From the NCBI RefSeq assembly GCF_901709675.1, contig NC_051101.1, positions 2,102,501 through 2,166,500 on the forward strand: a DNA stretch of 64,000 nt, written 5' to 3'. The notes beneath the pieces are model-generated. The model saw only the letters and a list, made by a program, of their open reading frames with translations, was not told where the DNA came from and made no database searches. Shown here piece after piece: positions 32,834 to 44,757 of this stretch. Positions within the stretch are counted from its first letter, which is position 1; each line of letters opens with the position of its first letter. Source of the stretch: Syngnathus acus. Its lineage: Eukaryota > Chordata > Actinopteri > Syngnathiformes > Syngnathidae. A program made the position numbers and the translations under genes.

Positions 32834-35800
32834 GCATATGCATGCAAATGCATGTCCTCGCCGCCTCCCGCAATCATAAGACCGCGTGATTTATCCATCA
32901 GTCATCTTTGGGGATCCACCTGCTTCCTAATTACCGGTGTTTTATGTTTGTTTTTAATTCCACCCCCGCTAAGATCGTAAATCGCTTCTCCCGCAGCGCT
33001 GGGCTGCTACCTGAGCCTTGTAAATGGGGACTGTCATCATATTAAAACTCAGGCAGGGACAGATGCCAAAAAGCGGACAACAGACAGGAAAAGGGGGCTT
33101 TGCTTCACTTGTTCTGCTTTTATTAAATGTGGGATGATTTTGCACTTGGTGGAGGTGGTGCTAGTAAATGCGACAAGTCTGCTGCAGTCAAATCGAGAGA
33201 TTACTGCATCTATTTGGAGGCCTTTATTGGCCGAGCGAATGAATTTGCTTACCAAAGTGGCCGTTAAAAATTGGAGCAAACGCCTTTCATTATGAGGCAA
33301 GAAATTGGGAAAACGTCCCCTCCCCCCTACCTCAAAACAAAAGCCACTTCAATTATTGTGAATGAAATCGAGTTTAGCCAATTTGTGCTTTTGTTTTTGG
33401 TCAACGTCAACGTGCGGACAGAGTTACTGCGCTTGGTCAATTTAGGATAGCCATCGTGGCTCTTAAGATGAAGGGGAGAAAAAATAAGCGATTCCCCCCC
33501 AGCGCTCACTTTTATGAGCTTCTCTGGCAATAAAAGCTTTCCTCCTCTACACGTAGCCAAGAAATGACGGCGCCTCGCTGCGTGCACCGTGGGACAAAAA
33601 AAAGGATTGTACTCGATGCCCTTGGACGGAAGCCTAAGTGCAGAACCCCACTGCTCCCTGTAGGAGAACCCCCCCCCCCCCCACTCCACCCCCCTTCCCA
33701 ATCCGCCAGCGTGACCCGGCAACAGCGGCATGGCCGCAAAGTACGCCCAAAGTATCAAAGTGCTTGCGAGCGTCTCGCTCCTTCTGCGGCGACACGATAA
33801 CATTATTGGCCCTGCCAGATGGACCTCGACGATAGCGATGTGGCCGTGCGGGACTCCCGTCCGAGCCTGCAAGTCTCTTGCTCCGCTCAAGGGGGGGTGG
33901 GGTCGCTCACGCCAAATATACATACGGCAACGTAGAGGCCTTATCTCACAAACGCCGGCATCAAATATCAATATTGGCGCAATTTCACATTCAAGCTTCT
34001 GTGCTTTATGATGTTTATGTATCACCTTCAACGCTGTGATAAAAACCTTTTATTAGGTCGTATTTGTAACGATTGGCTGCTCGCTTTGTCTCTATAAAGT
34101 GTAAAGGCTTACAGCCTCCCTCCCTTCATCCATCGTCTGTCTGCAGGGTTCATCCACAGGAGGATGCCGTACAACACGGTCGACACCTCACAGTTAAACG
34201 ATTGCATATTTCCAGTAGCGGTACCACTGTGCACTCCCCCCCCCCCCCCCGAAAAAAAAGCAAACTTGCCGTTGCTAGCCGATTGTAACAATGCTAATCA
34301 TAAAAAAGAATTCAGCCTTGAGTAACCGCAATGTCATTTTCAGTCAATGACAAGTATCAAAATGGCCGCCTCAAAATGGCCGCCACAGAGCTGGGAAAGA
34401 ACAAGTGAAATCTGCTGCTTAACTGGTAGTCCACAAATGGAACATTTTTGACTTGACTAATTAATTCTACTACCGAGTAGCTGATCAATACGCCTCCACA
34501 ATCTGCGCTAGGAATTCAACACACATCAGGCTTTGCTATACATGTGCACAAGCTCGCGGTGGAAATGTCACTCGACATGATGCCCTCCCCCGCCCCCGAG
34601 CCCCAGCTGCGCAGTACAAAAAGCATCCTGGGAAGAATCAGCCGCCCGCCGCAATCCCCTGAAGGTCGTTGCGCTTTGCGGCCAAGTGCAGTAACAATCG
34701 CGGCGCTTCCAATTTTGCTCCGGTTGAGGCCGCGCAGTTCGTTTCCCGCCGTGAATTGACGACCTAGTGAATTTTCAATTTAAAAAGAAAAAAATGGTGT
34801 AGTCCATCTCAAGTCGGGAGATAAAACAGCAGGAGGCTTTTGGAATTTTCCTTTTCGACCCCTTTGTCCATCTTTGGCTCTTTCGGTGGGGGGGGGTCGG
34901 CGATACCTGTCTAATTTTTTTTCCTGGGATTGTTTTCATGCGCCGCTAGTTAATTAGCCCTAATGAATGCTTGTTTGCCGACAAGTGATGAAGTGGTTGG
35001 AAGAGCACTTTGCCACGTGCCTACAGAAAAGCCCAAAAGAGTCGAGTCAAAGCTTCCACGTGCAGACGAAGCCAGTCGAGGAATTTACTTTGATCACGCG
35101 TAGAGATGAAACGCTTTTGCGGATATTATCGTTGCTAGCAGAAGATGTCTGGCAGCGCCTCCAAACCAAAGGAGGAACCGCCTGTCAACAATTTGTCACG
35201 TGAACAAAGAAAAATCCTATTCAAAACAAACCCCATCAGCGGCATGTAGCTATCGGTATTTTTTTTCCTTTCGAGCCAAAGTGTGGCCTTCCTGACACCG
35301 CCGGCAATTTAGCTCCCGGTAATGGTGATAAAATGTTGTGATGGTTTCATCTGCAATCATGCGATAGCATTTTGGCTGCCTGTCACCCATGAGACACGTT
35401 AAACCCAAACGTGTGTTTTCCAAGGAGAGCCGCCATCATTTTCATTCCCTGAAAACCCACTTGGACCATTCTTGGAGCACAAAGTGTTGGTTGAATTTAC
35501 GCAGCGATCAAAGCTTGATCAGAGCTAAGTAAAGAAGAGAAGCAAAAGACAGTTCTCGTCCTGTTATCCTCAAGAGCCCGTCAACCGATATCGCTAATGG
35601 CAAAAGGCGACGTCTAGTGGGCGTGGCGTTTTTTTTGTCCACGTCCGTCTGTTTTTTCTTCAAGGACGGCAAGCACGCGTGGTGGTGGGGGGGGCACAAG
35701 CCAGAGCATCTTTGGTGACCTCATCCATCAGGAGCTGGCGCGACTCTCTCAAGTGGTCCCTGACTTTGCCTTCACTCCATCTTCATCCCACACCATCACC

Positions 35801-38800
35801 ATCCATCTATCTGCCTCTTGTTCTTTTTCCTTCCCGTTCTGCCTTTTTTCTCCCTCCATCTGACAGCCCAAATGCCGCCATTGTTCACTCGTTTGTTGGA
35901 CTTTCCCGCCTGACTCTCCTCCTGAGCTTTGGCACGTTTGCGCTTCACTGGTCTGCAACGTCTGCCCCTTGGCGACTCTCACCCCTACCTCCCCCACCCC
36001 TCCCATTCCTCTTTTATACACTGTCCAGCCAGCCGGTTCTGACCTCATCAGCCCCTGGCTGGTCCGGGCTATCTGTCTGGTCACTCTTCATCAGCTGGCC
36101 TCGACTGGACTCGCAGACCTCCCAGAGGGCGACCTGAGAGAAATTGGCCTTTAGTGAATCGCTGGACTTTCTAATGTGGGATGAGCACCTCGTTACAAGT
36201 CGCCCTCTTCATTCCAGTTGACAAGAAGCGTACACAGAACCTCAGCCCATTAATTTTCCCAACTTCGCCCAATCACAGCATCTGCGGTCTATCGCCAAGG
36301 TTACCAGCGTTAGCGACCGTCTGGACGTGTGAGCGACGTGCCCTACGACAGGAGCAGAAACGAAGGCTGGCTGTTAAAGCGGCAAGGGAGCGGACAGGTT
36401 GAGTCTAAACGTCATAGCAACAACTGGGAATGCCCCCCTCTGTGTTATCAAGCTCAAGCCCCCCCCCCCCCCCCCCCCCGTCTGTTTAGCCTTCTATTCA
36501 TCTCCAGGAGACCTTAAACATCACTCAGCGTTGACCTCCAAATAAAGATGCTGTGAAGTGGCGCTGCGGAGGGAGGGATTCTATGTTTACTGAGCCCCCC
36601 CCCTCGGTAAAGACGACACACCAGGCAATGGCTTGGAGGAAAGCTGCTTGCTCAGGAAGCTAGAAGGCCAAGTTGTGCACCGAGTCCAAAGTCTTTAAGG
36701 ACACCTGCCACGGGCATCATGCTATAATTGCAAATGAAAATTATTGGCTGCTCAGCAAAACAAAAATTCAAAATGTTTCAAGAGGTGGCAGACACGATTT
36801 GTTTTAAATAGCAACAATCACTTGCATCAGTACAAAATATTAGTTGGAATTGATTCATTCAATTTCCATTGCTGTTAATGGGAAAACAAAAAGTTACAAT
36901 TAAAAAAAGTTTTTTCTCTCTCCTATATTTGTTGTTGTCGTCTGCGTCTCCCAGTGGCACAATAGGCTTTACGCCCCCTAGTGCAGACACGCGGCGTCGC
37001 CGTGGCCCGGCACGGGATGACAACAGTCTTATCAATGGGACAAGCAGCGCAAAAACAATTACAAACGGCATCGGACGCTACGGGGCAGCTTAGGAGAGAA
37101 TCCCACAAAAACACAGCAAAGTGCCGCAGTGACCGCGGCTCTGAGTAATGGAGCCATCAAATCCTCCAGGGGAATAAAAGCCATCCCGCGATGAGCTGCC
37201 AGACGCTCTCAGTCATGACTTTGCCCCACTTGCAAAACGCTCCAATTTGTTTATGGCGCTCTTGCGGCCCGGCCCGGGCTGGCCCGGACCGTCGGGACTC
37301 TTTCACATGCCATCGCTTGATCAAAACGCAGCGTTTCCACAACGGTGAAATTTGTTTCTTCTATCGAGGCGACCGACATGCCGACTCGCCGACTTAACAT
37401 CTTAACTGAGTTTTGGATTTGACCGAATAAATTGTGTGATGAACACACACATGAGGATTTATGACGGCAATTATCGAGCAGGTTTACTAGTCCAGCAAGC
37501 CAAATAATCACTCAAGATCTTTCGGATCAAAAAGAAAAGTCTCTTTCAAAACAACCAACACTGCAGAATAATCAATCAGGTTAATCTTCTTTTTGGTGGC
37601 TCAAGAAAAGAAGACGATCGAGTATCGCGTCCAACAAGCAAGGGCAGCGAGACGCCCGCCGCCTTGAAGCTGCTGTGAAGAAGCTGTGGCCAACAGCTCG
37701 AGCAGTGCCGCTCGTTCCAATTAAATTGTTGACAAGTTTATTTGTGGGCCAATTATTCCTCCAAGGTTTGGATCAAAGGATAAAGTCTGCCGGCGCAGCG
37801 GCAACAAAAGCGCAGGGATGGCCATTTTTAACTCCGGTGATGCAATCTGACAAGCACGGAAGGCAGCGAGAGCGCTGCCGCCTCTGACAAACGTCAGCGT
37901 CCAAGCGTGTTCCTCAACATGCCGCCTTCGCTCAAATAATGGCGGCGCCGCTCGGAAACATCGTGCGAGGGGATACAGTCCCATTTCAAGCCTTTTGCTA
38001 ACCAAAACAGCAGCACCTAGCTGTCAAATGTCTCTTGGGTTAGCAAATGTGGATTCTCACTGTTGATGATATGACGTTATGTGGAAAAGTCCAGCTTGCT
38101 GGTTTTGAAAAAACTTACTTTACCAGACAAAACTGACCGACACTGACAGAAATTCTGTAACCACGGTAACAGCCCGTGTGAACTTAACCTGATTGTTGGC
38201 AGGTTTTGTATACCAAACCTGGACTGTATCCCGCCAACAATTTTAAACATAAGCAAACTTATTGATAAGAAGGTGAAACGGTTCAGGAGAAAAAAGCGAC
38301 TGGCATGTACAGCTGATGCCCCCCACCAAAGACGTGAAATGGTTGGAGGGGGGGTCATGAAAATGAGACACAACTCGGCCTGACCTGAATTGTAATGGCA
38401 ATACGTTACAAATAAAGTCCCCCCCTCCAGCTGAGTAAGTGAATGCAGTGAATAAATGAGTGCATCTATTCTGTGTGCATACTTTCATTTCTCCATATTT
38501 TTGCATGTGCATGGGGACGCGCGTTTCCGCCATAATTGGTATTCAAATCTCATCACACAGAAAGCAGAGTGCCCAAGCGAAGACCTACTATAATGGTGGG
38601 GGGCCAGGGGAAGGGGTGTCTCATTGCAGGCATTCAAACAAACAAATGGATGTGATTTAATGCTTACAGCCAGAATTCAGGTGCTCATGGAGTCACCAAA
38701 TGGTGGGGGGAATGCAGATGTGGTGGTGGGCCGGGCGAGTTGTTAATTGTGGGTGAGAGGAGGGGGCGGAGCCAGTGGCATTTATCTTCGTGCAGGGGCT

Positions 38801-40770
38801 GCAAACGCTCGTGTGTGCTTCAGGGCAGCCCTTTAGGCACACTGTCACGCCGCAAGGCTGTCTCCGTCCTGCCATTCGGCACAACCAATGCAAAGCTGAC
38901 ACGAGCAGCGACTTCATCAACTGGAAATACAAGGAAGGCAATAATATAACTTGGATTATTTCTGGGGGGGGGGTTATGAATTCAGATTTCATCTGTTGCA
39001 TGAAAATGGCTCTGGATCTTCACCCGGCCTGGCCTTCCATGACAACAGCTGGCTGCCAGACGCGTATTTGGAAATAGGCAGACAGCAACAACAAATATAA
39101 ATAAATAAATTTAAAAAGTATTTGGCGGTTTCATTTCACACTTGATGGGCAGCAAGAGCTGCCGGAGAGCAAACTATTTGTATACAAGCAATTAAAAAGT
39201 ACATTTCCATATCAGCGGACGGCCCCTCAAGCACCATTCTGACGGGACCAGCGAACCAAGGCAACAGTGACGGCTGCCAGGACCCAACACGCGCCTGTCC
39301 TTCCACTTTAGCGACACGTTGGGCCATCCTTGCGTCTGCCTCCAACACCCCCGCCCGCCATCTCCCCTCAAGATTGCTTCTGCTGATTTCCTCCCACAAA
39401 TACGAGCTTTCCCGCACAATCTCACTGCGTATGATTCACAAAGAGCCCGCCTTTATGGACCCCCCCCGTGCACGGCCCATCTTTTCCATCCCCTCCGTCT
39501 CTCCCAGCCCTGCCAGTGGCTGCGAGATTAATGACAGTGATCGGCCAGCACCCCTCGCCCCACTACTCCCCCCACAGCGACTGCCGCAAAAAAGCCGCCG
39601 CTGTAAGCGACGTGCAAGCGGCCTGCATTTAAATGCAACGCGCAGGCAATTTCATAAAGATGTGCCACATCACCTTTTGCATGAGACACAAACGCCTCCA
39701 CGCTCATGCATATAAATCCTCATTGCGTCACTCCTGGGGCCTCACACACACACACACACATACATGTGTGTGCGCGCACACACACACACACAGGAGGGAA
39801 TCAATCAATACACAAGCTATAATAGAGGCGACTTGGCATCAGAGCAGCTGACGTGGGAGCAGTGTAGGTCTCCCACCTGCGCAACAACAACACCACAGCA
39901 GCGTGACAAGAAGCAGCCTCGCACCTTTAACCGGCCCAACAAGGGGAAACAAGCATCAAGCGCAGACATTTGATTTCAGCCGCAGCATATTTCCGCAAAT
40001 AGTGTGCACTTAGGGAAAAGAAAACGCATCACGTATATAAATGTCCGCTTTTATGCAATCACAAAAGAGAATTGGAAGAATTTTCATTTGTAGCAGTTCC
40101 CATTGACACACTGACAAGAAGGCTCTGTTGCTAACCAAAACAGCAGCACCCACTGATAAAATACTGTTACTCAAGTACAAAATATGTATTTTGTTACTCG
40201 CCAGACTTTTTTTTGGTAAACTTGCAAGGCCAGGGGCCGATCCTTCGAACCCAACGACCTCGCCAGCTATAAATACAAAACAATCAAATACTAAGCGTAA
40301 AAACTAACCTGATGCCATAAATGAACGTGCAAATACATTCTTATGCAAATGGAGTTTTTTGCTAATGTATTTTCCAAAATAACTTGCAGACTCCACAAAG
40401 GCAATATTCGAGCGTGACACCTCTCAACAACCCGCCTGAGGCAGAAATGCAAAACAAGCAAAAGCAAAGACTGCAAGTGTGTCCGTGTGTGCGCCTTCCT
40501 AATTGATGCCTTCTCGGGCCAATCGCGACACGTCCGTCGCACATCGCCTTCGGAGCACCGGGAGCCCATTCAAGGTGCACACGCACTCCGAGTAGCTCAA
40601 CTGCAGTGTGACACATGCATTGGAATGAAAAAGCCACCTTTCACTTTTGGAGTCCAAGTAGCGACGCGCACACAAGCAGCTGTAAACAAGTCAAGTACAC
40701 TTGACAGCCAGCACAGGTTGAAGACGCAAACTTGCACGCGGAACAAACACAAAATCAAGCAGCGTCTTAC
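32834..40770. other. non-coding, probable intron of the gene starting at 40843
   Basis: No exon is recognised. Homopolymer C/G runs recur at 33670-33683, 34236-34249, 36459-36479 and 38965-38973. A 13-bp direct duplication containing AAAATGGCCGCC, like a YY1-type site, lies at 34359-34384. The longest single open frame of the window (33327-34031, minus, 234 codons) crosses a G run and has no domain. Confidence 0.5.
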
Positions 40771-40843
40771 CTCTGTGCGCCAAACAAATCACGGCGATGG
40801 CGACAAAGGGGGCGCCGTACTTCCACACGGACGCGAGCGCCAT
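40771..40843 (-). CDS. first coding exon (signal peptide) of an unidentified secreted or membrane protein
   Basis: The start codon sits in a strong Kozak context (ACCATGG). The 24 codons encode a short N-region with Trp-Lys-Tyr, then a hydrophobic core (APFVAIAVICLA), which is a classical signal peptide. The exon ends ACAGAG followed by the consensus donor GTAAGA, leaving phase 1. Just upstream lies a CpG-rich block fit for a promoter. No downstream exon was found in the 40 kb to the window edge, so the first intron is either very large or its next exon was missed. Ptpru is one conceivable candidate, because it is a large gene in the human TAF12 neighbourhood with a signal peptide. The peptide alone does not identify it, so no symbol is given. 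A frame-compatible upstream ATG at 41083 has a poorer context. Confidence 0.6.
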
Positions 40844-41200
40844 GGTCGAGTATTCCTCTCTGCTTCTTCTGTCCTCCCTCCTCGTAGTAATTCCTCTAGA
40901 CGTTTGCAGGACGTTGCTTGGAGGACTCGCTCGCTCGCAGCGGGAACGTGCGCTCGTTCGCTCGCTCCGGCTGGGCTGGCGCGCACTCGCGGTATGTGCG
41001 TGCGTATATTGCGCGCGCCACTTTTCTTGTGGTTGCGCACGCGCACGCCCACTTTCTCTTCGCGGGAGTGACAAAACACACACGCAAAAGGGAGCGGGAC
41101 TGACTGACGACTCGGGCCGGTTTTTCCTGGTGCTGCTGACTGTTAATAACCCCCAGGCAGAGGCGGGAGCCGTCCGGGAGGAGGACTAATTGGAATCAGT
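40844..41200 (-). promoter_or_regulatory. CpG-rich promoter/5' UTR region
   Basis: Dense CpG, with repeated CGCTCG and GCGCGC motifs, stands out from the AT-rich surroundings and directly precedes the signal-peptide exon on the minus strand. It is read as the promoter and 5' UTR of that gene. No TATA box is evident. The frames open across it on both strands come from its high GC content. Confidence 0.5.
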
Positions 41201-44200
41201 GCGCCCCCCCCTAAAATGTGATCGAACGCCCAAAAACCAAATCGGCAATTTATGGCTAACACGAAGCAAAGCGAGCACTGGGGACGAAACACATTATATG
41301 CCTAAGTGGTTATTTATCTTGATATGCTTTTGTTAAGTGTACACGACTTGGAAGAAGTTAACAGTGACGTCATGGTTCCGAGTCCGACCCCTATGCAGTC
41401 AGAGCCAATTAAGAGCTTCAGCACCAAAATTGGTTGTCTGTGAAAAAACAACATTTGACTTTTTGGTCTCAGGTTATACAGTATAAATATTTTTATGTCT
41501 GCTGCTTTTTTAACAACCGTTTCAAATGCTGTATTTTTCAAACCTGTATCTTTGACGCCCTCCACAGTTGACATTGTGTATAGCGTCAGTATTCAGTTCC
41601 TTCAATTCACATGGATTCTCGAGTCGATACATTTTGGTGCATACAAATGGTGTCATAAAATTGCAGATTTATTTGAAACCATAAACTCCAAGTTTTTTTT
41701 GTGATGATGGTGGCAAACGTGGAGGACCCAAGTATAGATTAACATTAAAACGGTTAAAAATATATATATATGTATATATTTATAAGACGACGAGGCAGAC
41801 CTGGACAAGACACGAATGGCTGCAAGAAGCTGATTGTGACACAAGGAATGGGACTGACAAGAGCAGGAGGTAACAAAAACCTAGTAAGTTGACAAGAGAC
41901 AGGGAAACACAAAACAAAAAATATATTTAAAAGATTGTCTGGAAACACAGATTGAGATATTTTCTCCTTCAAGATGATGAAGCAGCATGTCGACGGAACC
42001 GAGCTTTGGCGGGACAACTCCTGGCTGCTCACAATGGCCTGAGCATCTGACACTTCCTGACCCAGAAGACACCAAAGAGAACCTCTTCAAATTTTTTACA
42101 CAGAGCAGGGGGGACATGTCCTCTCGTGCGTTCTCGCAAGTAAGCTTGGTTCCTCAACTGTCCTTGAGGTCTTTAAATGGAACCCTCAAGAGACCTTTTA
42201 ATGTCACATCAGCAACAGTAACCTTCGTCTCTCGAAATCCACCATTCCTTTCCTCGTCGTCATCCTCTCTGCGAGTGTTTGTTCTCTTTTTGGCAGGGAG
42301 TCTCATCCTCGTCCCAGCAGCAGATGGGTCATTGTCAGAGAGTAATGAGTGGCAAACACCTGCTTGCTTGCGCGCTCTCAACTCGTCTCTTTCCTCGCCA
42401 GCCGCGTGACACGGCATACGCGGTGTACACATACAAAACCAAGCGAGCGTGACGCAGGCAGCTTTCGCCGTTTTTACGCCAGCCCCGCGTCTCCTGATGG
42501 GGCTCCATTCAGCAGAAGGGCTCAGAAGAGAGGGCTGCTTAGGCAAACGGCCATGAGGTCATCCCAGATGGATTGTTTCATCTGACAAAGAACAAGACAA
42601 GGGGTCCATGCGCCGTTGTGGGAGTGACCACAAGCGATTCAGTTCCAAGTCTTTAAATTCAATGCAGGAGGGGCACGCATACAGTTTTTGACATTGCTGA
42701 AGCAGAAACAAATTCGCAGATTGAAGCAAATCTTTTTTTTCTGGGATCTCAGGTTATTTGGAATTTTCTTTAGAACATCATTCCTAAAAATTCCAACACT
42801 TGGTCAAATTTGTATTGGGCAAGGTCCATAGGTAAGCTAATTTAGTGACCTAACATTGTCATGAAGTGAATGGAGCTGGGCGACCACATGCTGTGACAGA
42901 TCTTGACAAACATGTCTTAAAGTAAAACATCCACTGAGTCTTTCTGGTTGAACGTAAAAAAAAACAATTCCATCAGCAGGCAGGCCCATACCAAGGTGAA
43001 AAGGTCACTGTTCACCATGCACAGCATTGTAGCTGCAAGTTGTGCTGTGCCGCATGACAATAATCAGCCACACCTAAAGCCTTTCGGACCGTACGGCTGG
43101 CTGACTTCCTGACCTGTGATCTGCAACTTCTAGAAGACTTTCTCCCAGCACCCCTGAGGCGTTAAGCTACTTGAAGCTGGTGTCGTTTGAGCGGCCATAC
43201 ATATAGTGCGTAAAACATTCGCCGGGCGCTTGAATAATCAGTTTAATAACATTATCCCGACCCGGCGCGGCGCAGCGCGGGCCGTTAATGAAGTGTCATT
43301 GTTAAAGTGCCACTTCGCCCCGTTTATTAACGGCGGCCTACGGTCAGCTACGCGCCGATAATAAAAGCGCATAAAAGCCAACATAACTTCAGCCGACAAG
43401 CATGATGAAAAGCGCCGTGTTGCCAGCACGCTCATGTTAATAAGCGACGGCGGCAGCGACAACCAAAGCTTTGTGGAAAATTAAAAGATGAACTTGCGGT
43501 CCGTGACGGTTATTTTAGGGGAGGAGGGGGGAATTGGAACTAAGCTCATTTGAAGCTGCCTGCACTCCTAATAATTTTCGTTTTTTGCATTTCCAAGGGT
43601 ACCTGACTTTTCTACAATCTTCTTGGCACTTTCTTTGAAGTAATATTAGAGTTCACAATTTCCCTTAGATGAAATTATTGATCACAGTTTAGATGTCACA
43701 TAAAATAATGTAACGATGAATGCTCTAAAATCAGCTGTTTATTGGAGAACAGTAAAATGCAGAACACGGCAAACTCAAGGCGAGCAGGCCCTGCCTCTTT
43801 AAGGCACATGCGCCAACACGACAAAAAGTACTGTACATTTTAAGCTTACAATTTGTGTGTAGGTGTGTTGGAATACACTTACAATGTGTGTGAAAAGGGT
43901 GTACTGAAGCCATATCAATGCATAGAGTAGTACTTTGTACAGAAGAGAATATTTTGATTTGGTCTTTATTGCAGATTTTCCCCTATGGAAGGTAAAATAA
44001 ATGCGTGTTGAGCGTAGTTGGCATCCCACTTGTGGAAGATATTGACTGTGCCCTCAAAAGTGCTTCTCCATACGGAGAGCAACGCGTGGCCTCCCACTGA
44101 TCGAACTTTATGAAGATTATTATTCATAATGCGCTCGCTCCGATATGTTGCGACTGTGGGCGGTCAGTGAAACCGTCTTCACAAAAGCGCAAAAGTTGTA

Positions 44201-44511
44201 AAAAGCTGCTGAGAAAGTGTTAAATGCTGTCATGGGAACAAGATGAAGACGTCATGAAAACAAAATCAATCAACTTAGATATCGGCTTGGCACTCGGAAG
44301 AAGGAAAATTGATTTTCAAGTGCGTACACCTGAGAAGCGGCTAGCTAACAATGCTAAAAGCGGAAAGCTCATCACCTGCCACGTTGCCAAATATATAGGA
44401 AGAAAATTGCCTGCCTTTTGTACCCCGGCGAGCACCCGCAAAGCAATTGTTAGTGCTCACTCTAACTTATTTGCAAGAACCACACGGAAGACAGTATGCC
44501 CTCTGTGCACC
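41201..44511. other. intergenic; possible conserved non-coding block at 43200-43480
   Basis: No exon is recognised. A short (TA)n stretch lies near 41759-41775. At 43200-43480 a compositionally distinct, CpG-containing block carries TTAATGAAGTGTCATTG and CGATAATAAAAGCGC-like stretches. It looks more like constrained regulatory DNA than a repeat, but there is nothing here to compare it with. Confidence 0.45.
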
Positions 44512-44698
44512 AGCTCAGTGACCTAGTGGTAGGGTGTCCGCCCTGAGACTGGAAGATTGTGGGTTCAAACCCTGGCCAGGTCTTACCAAAGACTATAAAA
44601 ATGGGACCCATTGCCTCCCTGCTTGGCACTCAGCATCAAGGGTTGGACTTGGGGGTTTAGAACGCCAAATGACGGTCATCAATAAACATTCTTGAGTA
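44512..44698 (+). mobile_element. tRNA-derived SINE, 5' portion
   Basis: It opens with a tRNA-like head: an A-box-like segment around 44524-44535 and the B box GGTTCAAACCC at 44562-44572. The typical body phrases GGGACCCATTGCCTCCCTGC and CACTCAGCATCAAGGGTTGG follow. It is a common percomorph SINE family, here lacking its distal part. It begins 60 bp past the stop codon of the Ig-domain gene and is antisense to it, so it may lie in that gene's 3' UTR. It is not a functional tRNA gene, because the acceptor stem cannot close. Confidence 0.75.
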
Positions 44699-44757
44699 GT
44701 CACCCGACGCCATCCGTCACTCTCTGGCCACGCACTCCGTCTTCCTCCTCGCGATCA

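Noticed and set aside
33327-34031. Longest single open frame of the window (minus, 234 codons)
   Set aside because: It crosses a homopolymer G run, has no recognisable domain, no codon bias and no splice or promoter context, so it is consistent with chance in GC-rich DNA.
40771-40843. Naming the signal-peptide exon ptpru
   Set aside because: The only support is approximate human neighbourhood and gene size. The peptide itself carries no diagnostic residues and no MAM-domain exon was found.
40487-41189. Long plus-strand frames (194 and 130 codons) over the CpG-rich block
   Set aside because: They lie antisense to the exon and promoter on the minus strand and have low-complexity Arg/Ser/Ala composition.
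44512-44585. tRNA gene suggested by A and B boxes
   Set aside because: The acceptor stem does not pair and the downstream body is a known SINE type.
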